From: CAZOKO01 sp964580455
GTDB lineage: Bacteria; Desulfobacterota; WTBG01
Direction: 5' to 3'
Assembly (NCBI GenBank): GCA_964580455.1
Contig: CAZOKO010000127.1
Span: 1-5,378 of the forward strand
Length of the DNA stretch: 5,378 nucleotides
The stretch's first letter is position 1. The number at the start of each line of letters is the position of its first letter. The position numbers and the translations under genes were made by a program. The notes under the pieces were generated by a model. That model was not told where the DNA came from, did no database searches, and was given only the letters and a program-made list of their open reading frames with translations. Below, piece after piece: positions 1-5,378 of the stretch.

Positions 1-14
1 ACATATACTTAGCT

Positions 15-48
15 TGTCCAAAACCGCTATTTCAATTTATTTTGGACA
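15..48. repeat. 9-bp perfect inverted repeat with 16-nt loop
   Basis: The arms TGTCCAAAA (15-23) and TTTTGGACA (40-48) are perfect reverse complements separated by 16 nt. The repeat lies about 50 bp beyond the stop of the last minus-strand gene. In RNA it could form a hairpin, but the loop is long and no T-run follows on the minus strand, so it is a poor Rho-independent terminator. It could equally be an operator or the remnant of a mobile-element end. The structure is seen directly; its role is unknown. Confidence 0.5.
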
Positions 49-61
49 GTAATGATTATCA
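47..61 (-). promoter_or_regulatory. Partial Fur-box-like word (weak)
   Basis: On the minus strand the word TGATAATCATTACTG matches the 7-1-7 Fur model TGATAAT-N-ATTATCA fully in the first half and at four of seven positions in the second. It overlaps one arm of the inverted repeat at 15-48. No promoter or start codon for a downstream gene is visible inside the window. In AT-rich DNA such a match can arise by chance, so this is only a candidate. Confidence 0.15.
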
Positions 62-98
62 CTCTTTTCTTAATATGCGACTCACAAACTTAATCTGT

Positions 99-488
99 TT
101 ATATTTCAGAAAGGAGGGTTATAGATGCGAGCCAGGCACCTTTTTGATTAGGTTTAAGAAAGTAGCAAACGTCTGCTTCACAGGGAATTTCTAGCTGATC
201 CAAAGATAGATCCTTCATATCTACATCTTTTATTACAGTCCCAGGAAGAATTTTAAAGTGCCTTTCACCCACAACCAGATAATCTTTCCCTTTTCCTTTA
301 AGAGTAACCTTCCGACAGATAATCTGTCTTTCTGGTTCTATGACACCCGATTGAGGTTCTACCGATGACTGTTCAGCCCATGCTCCATTTTCTAACAGTA
401 CTAATAGTAATCCATCATTACAACGGCTCCCCAACATCAGGAGAACGACAGCAGCTATAAATAACATCCCGTAGATTCTATAACACAT
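99..488 (-). CDS. Small exported protein in the PilY2 position, unknown function
   Basis: From ATG at 488 this encodes 129 residues. The N-terminus is hydrophobic (about residues 8-32) and ends in an AWA|EQ stretch at 36-40, which looks like a signal peptidase I site, so the mature part (~90 residues) is probably periplasmic or secreted. Cys23 is not a lipobox cysteine (GSRC). The mature part has three cysteines (58, 103, 108) and alternating strand-like segments: VTLKGKGKDYLVVGERHFKI, then PGTVI, then SLDQLEIPCEADVCYFL, then AWLASITLL. This pattern of a short beta-barrel (DUF5666- or OB-like) is common in small proteins beside pilY1, but I assign no family with certainty. The gene starts 49 nt after the pilY1 stop, which suggests co-transcription. 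AGAGG lies 12 nt upstream of ATG 488, a long spacing. A GTG at 566 inside pilY1 would give 155 residues but lacks a visible ribosome site and puts a charged extension before the signal. Confidence 0.7.
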   Translation of the reverse strand: MCYRIYGMLFIAAVVLLMLGSRCNDGLLLVLLENGAWAEQSSVEPQSGVIEPERQIICRKVTLKGKGKDYLVVGERHFKILPGTVIKDVDMKDLSLDQLEIPCEADVCYFLKPNQKGAWLASITLLSEI

Positions 489-537
489 TGATAATATAAA
501 CCTCTTTTCGATAATCGACTTTCTGCAATCACACCTC

Positions 538-3500
538 TTACTCTTCTCTCCAAGATTCCATACCACTTCTAATTTTAAAAGCAGGTTTCATGTTGAACGT
601 TCCAACCAAGCTACTGCTATCACTGCTTACTATGGTGACGGTCTTTCCTATGTGGATAAAAGGGGCTGCCTGCTGCCCCTTTTGCAAAGGTGTCTTTGTT
701 TCTATCTCATCTTTTTGTTCGGATTTTTCTGATTTTGATTCCTCACCGTCTCCGTATGAGCCCTGTCTTTTAAGGAGCTTAACTGATTTTTTCCAGGCAG
801 TACCTGTCTGATAATAGAGGGTGTAAAGATTATTTATGCCACCTGTGCTACAGATATCTTCATCGGGCTCATAGGTAGTGAAGATGAGAATTCCACCCAG
901 GAGAGCAGGTTTAGTGATCATGCGTTCCCTTCCAGAAAAAAAGGTGAGATACCACCCCTCTTTCTCCTGGACTTCATAAACGAAATCATTCCAGTTGAAT
1001 GCTGCTGCACCCTTCACCTCCCCTCCCTGATACACAACCACCTCACTTGAGTCATATAACTGATTGAAAAGTATTTCATCCGTACAGTTTCCCTGGTAAC
1101 AGGGATCCTTAATCCCGAAAAAGTGGTGTGCAGAAGAACTGTCACTACTATCAGAGATGCTGTAATCCCTTCCTGTTCCAAAATAAACCCAGAGGTTCTG
1201 GCACTCATCAAAGGAGGCATTAGAAGCTGCGGTAATGGGTTGCGGCGAGCTGAAAAGGGTGGAGAAGGTCCATTTATCAGGATCAGCAGAGTAGTTCCAC
1301 CTGTCTGGATCTTTGCATGCTTCTCCTGAACAAACCTTGGTGGAAAGGCGATACATCTTTCCCTGCCACTCCTGCTTCGAAAAATGAGATTCCCCCACAT
1401 AGATAACATCAGTATTAAAATCAAGATTTGCATCAACACTAACAGGACTTGACATAAAACTATTGCCTTCCGTCCCTTCAAATACTTTAACAAGATCCCC
1501 CGTCTTCAAGTCAACCACAAACAGGCTCGCAGGCTGGTTGCTTTTGCCATGATAATCTGTTGGGCCAGAGCCAAAGATCACAAACCACCTGTCATCTTCT
1601 GGACGATCTACACCTTTGTCTGCTTCAACCCGCACAATAGCAGGATAAGAGGTAGTAAAAGCCAGTGCCGGATGAGTAAATTCCCATAGCAGCCTGGGGC
1701 TATCGGGAACAGTTATATCCAGTGCAAAATAGGCTGAGCTGAAAGATCGTGACTCTACACCCGATCCGAAATCATCAGTAATTGATATGTCCCCTCCCCC
1801 CAGTCTCATACCTCCGACAAGAATGGTACCCCACCCTTCCGGGTGATCACTGTCTATGGGATTACCAGCTCCATCAGTGAATACTCTCGCATCGGTGACC
1901 CTGGGTTTTAAATCCACATAGTCCACATGGGTATAATCCCGTCTGGTCAACCATTTCAAATGGGGGAGAAGATTGTAAGGGATGTATGCCCAGCGCTCAT
2001 CACCGATATTCCCCGAACTTGCAGCGGTCTTATCTGAACTATACCAGCCACATTCTTCTTTTCCTGAAGTGTCAGGGTTATCCCCCGGATGATAGACACC
2101 TCCTTTGAAAGCATGAATCATTCCATCATTGGCACCGGCAAATACTGTTAGTGGCCGGTTTTTCCATCTGCTGAAGAATGTCCCATAAGTAACATCCCCA
2201 TAAATAAGATGGTAGTTTTCCAGGGGATACCTTGATACTGCTGAAGTAGAATGAACGATATCTCCCAATTTCCATACCCTCTCAACACCATCGATTTTGA
2301 CAGTCCTTTTTCTGAAACCTGTAATCTCTTCACCCCTTATATAATCGATAATGTCAGAAGCCTCCTTATCATCAACTGCCCTTAAGTAAGGTCGAAGAAA
2401 ATGTCCGTTTTCTGGAACGAAGTCTATAAACTCTCCAGGATCAACTTTGCCATCCCCGTCGCTATCAACATAAGTCTTTATTTTCCTATCGTGAGCACTC
2501 CTTGATGCAAGCCTTTCCCCTGCTTCCCAGACAGGCCGAATATTCTCCAGAGATCTTATGGCATCAGGAATATCACGATCAGCTTCTCCATCCCCGTCAG
2601 TATCACTAAACACATTTACTCTGGTTTCCTGAGTGTTTTCATCAAAAATCAACTCGATGATCTTATCGCGTTTATAAACAAGTGCCCTGTCACCATCGGT
2701 GTCTTCTCTGATATTGCCAAAGGCATCTATCCAAAGACTATGAAGGAATCCCATCCAGTGGGTTTCAACTCCACCCTGGTAAATGTATGGTTTAAAAAAG
2801 GCTTTAAAAAGTGAGCCCTCATTTTGTAATGAGTTTGACGCTATGGTCACTCCACTCCCTGAAGCTGTTTTCTGAAATATTTTTGCCACTGCCTGGACCA
2901 GCTTATCCTCTAAAAGACAGCCACCCTTTGCCTCAAGATAATTATCAGGAATACCATCCTTATCGCTATCCCATTCCTTACTAAGATCAGGCATATCATT
3001 ATCATTAAGGTCAATGAAACCTCCATTCTTTGCTGCATCCTTTAAAAGTTTAGAACCAGCACCAAAGGCGGAAACAGTAAAGAGTGTGATACTCTGGCTG
3101 CCCTCAAAATCCTGATCACCCATGCGTAAATCGCTTACGTGTGCCCAGAGAGCGATATCATCAAGATAATCAGATCCCCCTTCAGCATAAACCCCCGGGT
3201 CATTGGAATCTGCATCAAAATCTCTCAGATTGCCAGAAATACCCCCTGGTGAACTTGCGGGAATATTCCGATCATGAGTCGATTCCCCATCGGTAATTAA
3301 AAGGATAAAGCATTGAACACAGTGGACATCCTGCGAGAACTCTTGAAAGAAGAACGGGTCATCCTGGTTTCCCAATTCATAATTTGCAGGCATATGAGGA
3401 TAGTAAGGTGCGATCTGCATAAAGTATCTTATACCCTCAAAGAGGGATTCAGACAGAGGAGACCAGGTTGTCGCCTTGATATTTTCAATGTTAAAAATGA

Positions 3501-4257
3501 GGTTATTCAGGTCGTCGCCAACGGGATTAATGATTCTTCCACCTTCTCCATCTTCATTAAAAACTTCCAGGCCGAAGCGTGCCCTGCTTCCTATCCTCTG
3601 TATCAGCCCGGCTACATTTCCTTCCACAAAGGAATCCTGTTCAGATCTGCTGTCTTTCTCCACTCTAATCCTGAATCTCCTGGTGTAATGAGAAAAAGGG
3701 TCAGCATTATCCCCTACATATACGAATCCCTTGTCTAAGCCAAAGAAGGCATGTGAGGATGAATCAAGTCCAAGCGCTTCCTGACCGGGATAGGATTTCC
3801 CTGCTCCCTCTTCATACTGTTTCAGGAAATCATAACCTGTTTCAATATTTTCTTCTCCTTCAAGCTGTTGAATGCCGTTACCATCACGGGAATTTGCCAC
3901 AGCCTTTCCACCAATTAAAACCTTCCTTAAGATGTCAATCTGCCTCATGGTTAACCAGTTGAGAAAGTTCCCGTTCCAACTGCCCGCAGGATTCCTTTCA
4001 AAGTAACTGTCACTGACATATGAATACCTGGCGGAAGAGTCAAAGTAACCATCACAGGTAATACGGGGATCAAATTCCCCGTCGTAGGCCTGCTGGTTCA
4101 TACTACTGGAATTATCCATCAGGATAAGTATATTGGGAGGAACTGTCTGAGCCGCAGGTAAGGGATAGTGGGTGTAATCAACAATAGTTTGGGCGTTTAA
4201 AGGAAGGGAAAGAATCGCTAGAAGGATGAAGGTTATAAAGCAGGTAAACAGTTTCAT
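538..4257 (-). CDS. pilY1: PilY1-family type IV pilus tip adhesin / assembly factor
   Basis: This 1239-residue protein has the full PilY1 layout. Residues 1-22 are a signal peptide (cleavage likely at LNA|Q). A von Willebrand A-like domain follows (about 42-420) with MIDAS signature D48-N-S50-S-S52, a TTWSPLSES loop at 263-271 and ITDGE with D323; C313 and C316 form a CxxC just before that strand. Acidic DxDxDG-type loops lie at 416-424, 430-438, 519-523, 552-560 and 598-606. The C-terminal PilY1/PilC propeller starts near GDIVHS (665-670), with GANDGMIHAF at 708-717, WAYIP at 756-760, a DANLDFNTD loop at 942-950 matching the propeller calcium site, and the family-typical SWREE end. In known systems PilY1 is exported, works with minor pilins to start pilus assembly, counters PilT-driven retraction through calcium and mediates adhesion. 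A Lys/Glu-rich segment (about 1169-1198) interrupts the last part. The start is fixed by the signal peptide and an in-frame stop shortly upstream; no good Shine-Dalgarno sequence is visible. Confidence 0.96.
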   Translation of the reverse strand: MKLFTCFITFILLAILSLPLNAQTIVDYTHYPLPAAQTVPPNILILMDNSSSMNQQAYDGEFDPRITCDGYFDSSARYSYVSDSYFERNPAGSWNGNFLNWLTMRQIDILRKVLIGGKAVANSRDGNGIQQLEGEENIETGYDFLKQYEEGAGKSYPGQEALGLDSSSHAFFGLDKGFVYVGDNADPFSHYTRRFRIRVEKDSRSEQDSFVEGNVAGLIQRIGSRARFGLEVFNEDGEGGRIINPVGDDLNNLIFNIENIKATTWSPLSESLFEGIRYFMQIAPYYPHMPANYELGNQDDPFFFQEFSQDVHCVQCFILLITDGESTHDRNIPASSPGGISGNLRDFDADSNDPGVYAEGGSDYLDDIALWAHVSDLRMGDQDFEGSQSITLFTVSAFGAGSKLLKDAAKNGGFIDLNDNDMPDLSKEWDSDKDGIPDNYLEAKGGCLLEDKLVQAVAKIFQKTASGSGVTIASNSLQNEGSLFKAFFKPYIYQGGVETHWMGFLHSLWIDAFGNIREDTDGDRALVYKRDKIIELIFDENTQETRVNVFSDTDGDGEADRDIPDAIRSLENIRPVWEAGERLASRSAHDRKIKTYVDSDGDGKVDPGEFIDFVPENGHFLRPYLRAVDDKEASDIIDYIRGEEITGFRKRTVKIDGVERVWKLGDIVHSTSAVSRYPLENYHLIYGDVTYGTFFSRWKNRPLTVFAGANDGMIHAFKGGVYHPGDNPDTSGKEECGWYSSDKTAASSGNIGDERWAYIPYNLLPHLKWLTRRDYTHVDYVDLKPRVTDARVFTDGAGNPIDSDHPEGWGTILVGGMRLGGGDISITDDFGSGVESRSFSSAYFALDITVPDSPRLLWEFTHPALAFTTSYPAIVRVEADKGVDRPEDDRWFVIFGSGPTDYHGKSNQPASLFVVDLKTGDLVKVFEGTEGNSFMSSPVSVDANLDFNTDVIYVGESHFSKQEWQGKMYRLSTKVCSGEACKDPDRWNYSADPDKWTFSTLFSSPQPITAASNASFDECQNLWVYFGTGRDYSISDSSDSSSAHHFFGIKDPCYQGNCTDEILFNQLYDSSEVVVYQGGEVKGAAAFNWNDFVYEVQEKEGWYLTFFSGRERMITKPALLGGILIFTTYEPDEDICSTGGINNLYTLYYQTGTAWKKSVKLLKRQGSYGDGEESKSEKSEQKDEIETKTPLQKGQQAAPFIHIGKTVTIVSSDSSSLVGTFNMKPAFKIRSGMESWREE

Positions 4258-4291
4258 AGCTAGGGCAAAGTTTTTTAGATATTAGCCGTCT

Positions 4292-4323
4292 ATTATAAGC
4301 TAAAAACTTAACAAATGAGTCAA
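4292..4323 (-). promoter_or_regulatory. Candidate sigma-70-type promoter for pilY1
   Basis: On the minus strand a perfect TATAAT (4297-4292) is preceded by TTGACT (4323-4318), a five-of-six match to the -35 consensus. The spacer is 20 nt, longer than the ideal 17, so strength is uncertain. Transcription would start near 4285, giving a leader of about 28 nt before the pilY1 ATG. With a terminator-like palindrome upstream, this would let pilY1 and the small gene be expressed apart from pilX. The site is inferred from sequence alone. Confidence 0.4.
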
Positions 4324-4410
4324 GTTTTAATCAACGATACATTTTGCAAAGAGATACTGGATATTTATGCTTTTCTGCTTATCTACAATACTCAAGTTGT
4401 CTATTAGTTC

Positions 4411-4438
4411 CTGGATCCCTGCTTCCTCAGGGACGACA
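4411..4438. repeat. REP-like palindrome, diverged copy
   Basis: This 28-nt segment is a diverged, inverted copy of the palindrome at 4465-4492, identical at 21 of 28 positions when one is reverse complemented. Its stem is TCCCTG (4416-4421) with CAGGGA (4428-4433). Four of the seven differences form two paired changes (T-A to C-G and C-G to T-A) that keep the stem. The copies lie head to head with 26 nt between them, the arrangement of paired REP/BIME-type elements. Confidence 0.6.
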
Positions 4439-4458
4439 GACAAGGATGGAACCGATTG

Positions 4459-4488
4459 AAAAAATGTCATTCCCGCGCAAGCGGGAAT
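4459..4488 (-). terminator. Candidate Rho-independent terminator after pilX, formed by the REP-like palindrome
   Basis: Read on the minus strand, the 8-bp GC-rich hairpin with a 4-nt loop is followed by GACA and then six T residues (4464-4459). The 4-nt gap between stem and T-run is larger than ideal, so efficiency is doubtful. It lies about 180 bp past the pilX stop, so it could end or attenuate a transcript arriving from pilX before the pilY1 promoter candidate. Confidence 0.4.
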
Positions 4489-4492
4489 CCAG
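4465..4492. repeat. REP-like palindrome (ATTCCCGC / GCGGGAAT)
   Basis: Perfect 8-bp arms ATTCCCGC (4469-4476) and GCGGGAAT (4481-4488) enclose a 4-nt loop, flanked by TGTC on one side and CCAG on the other. Elements of this form, a stem starting GTCATTCCCGC and ending GCGGGAATCCAG, are scattered in many copies through proteobacterial genomes. Such repeats are usually non-autonomous and in some lineages are mobilised by RAYT/TnpA-REP transposases. No transposase is present in this window. Confidence 0.8.
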
Positions 4493-4565
4493 TATTGTTA
4501 ACAATTTCAGCAAAGGCATTCAACTGGAGATTTCTGGATGAGCAGATATGCTTTTTTAATTCTTA

Positions 4566-4600
4566 TTTTATCCAGCATCAAGTAACCAGTATCCAGTATC
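4566..4600. repeat. Short degenerate 7-bp tandem repeat array (5 units)
   Basis: Plus-strand units are TTTTATC, CAGCATC, AAGTAAC, CAGTATC and CAGTATC. Unit length, direction and wording match the longer array at 5230-5334, whose right end reads CAGCATC, TAGTATC, CAGTATC. The two arrays therefore flank pilX in direct orientation. Confidence 0.7.
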
Positions 4601-4666
4601 GCTTCAATTACACGGCTATTCAATTGATTGGTAAAAAATTCCTAAGCAACGAAATTGAGATGAGAG

Positions 4667-5242
4667 TTAAAGAACATTTCTATAAACCGTTATTACATTG
4701 GAAAGGGCTCCACTTTTCACACGCCCCTGGGAATTAATCTCAAAAAGCACTTTTTTGCTGGCTTTCCCGCCAAAACCGGCACTTTCACCTCCTGAGCCAA
4801 ATTCAGCAGATCCACCATAAAGTAAAGTTGTACGGGTACGGTCAATATCGATATTTGCAGATTGTGCGAGTATCGTGGCCTTGACATCCGGTGAATTCCT
4901 GGGTGAATCCGTATCTTTATCATTTAAACTGCTATTGTCCTGATAGTAGTCCATCACTTCATTGCCCAAGTTTTCCTCCATAACAAATCCCGGGTAGGCG
5001 GTTTTATTACTATGAGTGATGTCCTCAATAATCTTAACTGCCAGTGGATACCCACCATCTGCCAGGTAAAATGCCTCTTTGGCCATTTTATGATTGCGGG
5101 ATATATTACGTTCCGTGATAGTTATCATAACAGCAAGCGATCCCATCATGATAAGGGCAATCATCAATACTAGCGCAACCACCAATATTGCCCCTCTTTC
5201 TTTATAATTATTTTCTTCAACGTAACGTTTTGTATCCTGCAT
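4667..5242 (-). CDS. pilX: PilX-type minor pilin
   Basis: This 191-residue protein begins with a 17-residue charged leader ending in KERG. A hydrophobic helix follows (about 18-43, AILVVALVLMIALIMMG onward), then ITERN and the AFYLADGG motif (57-64), the signature of the PilX N-terminal family. Prepilin peptidase would cut after Gly17. Position +5 of the mature chain is Val22, not the Glu of major pilins. The rest is a soluble domain with a Gly-rich loop (143-159) and a strand-rich end (VLFEINSQG, then NVITVYRNVL) typical of longer deltaproteobacterial PilX proteins. It probably joins other minor pilins and PilY1 at the pilus tip or in the inner-membrane priming complex. ATG 5242 is the only start that keeps the leader: a TGA lies in frame two codons upstream and no other ATG precedes the helix. 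The start codon and its AGGA (5252-5249, 6-nt spacing) both lie in the heptamer repeat array, which also encodes the first four residues. Confidence 0.88.
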   Translation of the reverse strand: MQDTKRYVEENNYKERGAILVVALVLMIALIMMGSLAVMITITERNISRNHKMAKEAFYLADGGYPLAVKIIEDITHSNKTAYPGFVMEENLGNEVMDYYQDNSSLNDKDTDSPRNSPDVKATILAQSANIDIDRTRTTLLYGGSAEFGSGGESAGFGGKASKKVLFEINSQGRVKSGALSNVITVYRNVL

Positions 5243-5334
5243 CCTTCATCCTGTATCTTGCATCTTTCATCCTGTACCCTGTATCTCGCATCCTGTATCT
5301 TGTATCTTGCATCCAGCATCTAGTATCCAGTATC
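5230..5334. repeat. Degenerate 7-bp tandem repeat array (15 units) overlapping the pilX start
   Basis: Fifteen consecutive heptamers run without a break in register. On the plus strand they fit YWGYATC-like words: TTGTATC, CTGCATC, CTTCATC, CTGTATC, TTGCATC, TTTCATC, CTGTACC and so on, ending CAGCATC, TAGTATC, CAGTATC. On the minus strand the consensus is GATRCAR. Units are imperfect, so the array has drifted or spread by gene conversion. It resembles in form the heptameric STRR repeats known from cyanobacteria, but the family is not identified here. The left end enters the pilX coding region (5242-5230). Confidence 0.85.
5249..5252 (-). promoter_or_regulatory. Shine-Dalgarno-like AGGA for pilX, supplied by a repeat unit
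   Basis: AGGA lies 6 nt before ATG 5242 on the minus strand. Because the array has a 7-bp period, AGGATG units place an AGGA one unit upstream of the next ATG at a workable spacing. The site is weak compared with a full AGGAGG, but no better one exists for this start. Confidence 0.45.
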
Positions 5335-5378
5335 CAGAAACTCAATTCCTAAATTATTATCCTATGTTTTTTCTCTGT
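5335..5378. other. Window edge upstream of the repeat array; no supported gene
   Basis: This short AT-rich segment has minus-strand stops in all three frames (around 5357-5349 and nearby), so a gene upstream of pilX must end at or before here. A pilW-type gene would be expected from the operon order, but the few possible residues are too few to identify it. Confidence 0.4.

Larger units (their letters stand above)
1..98. other. Non-coding end of the window, downstream of the small exported protein gene
   Basis: This AT-rich stretch follows the TAA stop of the minus-strand gene ending at 99 and shows no plausible reading frame. It contains a 9-bp inverted repeat (15-48) and a partial Fur-box-like word (47-61), listed separately. 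There is no clear intrinsic terminator with a T-run, so whether the pilus transcript ends here or continues past the window edge (for example into a pilE-like gene) cannot be told. Confidence 0.6.
4258..4666. other. Repeat-bearing 409-bp gap between pilX and pilY1
   Basis: Minor-pilin operons usually have little or no space between genes, so this gap is long. No supported gene lies in it; the short plus-strand open frames run across the palindromes and have no family features. From the pilX side it holds a short heptamer array (4566-4600), a REP-like palindrome with a trailing T-run (4459-4492), a second, inverted REP-like palindrome (4411-4438), and a candidate promoter just before pilY1 (4292-4323). 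It looks like a site that has collected repeat elements. Confidence 0.75.

Noticed and set aside
420..488. Lipoprotein signal in the small protein (Cys23)
   Set aside because: The residues before the cysteine read L-G-S-R, and Arg at -1 does not fit a lipobox. An AWA|EQ signal peptidase I site fits better.
590..3962. Plus-strand and alternate-frame open stretches inside the pilY1 region (for example 590-811, 1014-1493, 3313-3738)
   Set aside because: They lie wholly inside a strongly supported 1239-codon gene with conserved motifs throughout, and their translations show no family features or ribosome sites.
4258..4330. Sigma-54 promoter before pilY1
   Set aside because: No TGGC-N-TTGC pair with -24/-12 spacing could be found; only the sigma-70-like pair is present.
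4258..4666. tRNA or other structured RNA gene in the gap
   Set aside because: No cloverleaf or conserved RNA motif was seen; the only strong stems are the two REP-like palindromes.
4344..4737. Two short plus-strand open frames across the pilX-pilY1 gap
   Set aside because: They read through the REP-like palindromes and, for the longer one, into the antisense of pilX. Residues such as FPRKRESS and HSRASGNP are the usual artefact of translating these palindromes.
5230..5334. CRISPR array
   Set aside because: The repeat unit is 7 bp with no spacers between units.
5349..5378. C-terminal tail of an upstream pilW-type gene
   Set aside because: At most nine codons precede stops in any minus-strand frame at the window edge, too few to identify a protein.

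Overview
The window carries one end of a type IV pilus minor-pilin/adhesin gene cluster, with all three recognisable genes on the minus strand. In transcription order (right to left) they are a PilX-type minor pilin (5242-4667), a 1239-residue PilY1-type tip adhesin/assembly factor (4257-538), and a small exported protein in the position that PilY2 occupies in Pseudomonas (488-99). The order pilX - pilY1 - small protein matches the second half of the classical fimU-pilV-pilW-pilX-pilY1-pilY2-pilE operon. No gene on the plus strand is convincing.

The DNA is moderately AT-rich. The PilY1 wording (for example GGFIDLNDNDMPD followed by an EWDSDKDGIPDNY stretch), the REP-like ATTCCCGC/GCGGGAAT palindromes and the degenerate 7-bp tandem repeats all suggest an environmental Gram-negative bacterium of the deltaproteobacterial (Desulfobacterota-like) type. 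This is inference from style; the sequence holds no taxonomic marker gene.

Layout: 1-98 is non-coding and lies downstream of the small gene; it has a 9-bp inverted repeat and an overlapping partial Fur-box-like word. 99-488 is the small exported protein. 538-4257 is PilY1: signal peptide, von Willebrand A-like domain with a MIDAS, several DxDxDG calcium-type loops, then a C-terminal PilY1/PilC beta-propeller. 4258-4666 is an unusually long gap for such an operon. It holds a candidate promoter for pilY1, two REP-like palindromes in inverted orientation (one followed by a T-run on the coding strand, hence a candidate terminator), and a short heptamer array. 4667-5242 is PilX. 5230-5334 is a 15-unit heptamer array that runs into the first codons of pilX and supplies its start codon and apparent Shine-Dalgarno sequence. 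5335-5378 holds nothing recognisable.

Functionally, PilX would sit with other minor pilins in the priming complex of the pilus, be processed by the prepilin peptidase PilD, and cooperate with exported PilY1 in starting pilus assembly and in calcium-dependent adhesion and retraction control. The genes are ordinary members of known families. The unusual part is the repeat DNA around pilX: heptamer arrays on both sides, a start site made of repeat units, and a REP pair with paired, stem-preserving substitutions in the pilX-pilY1 gap. I see no sign of a wholly new biological system here.
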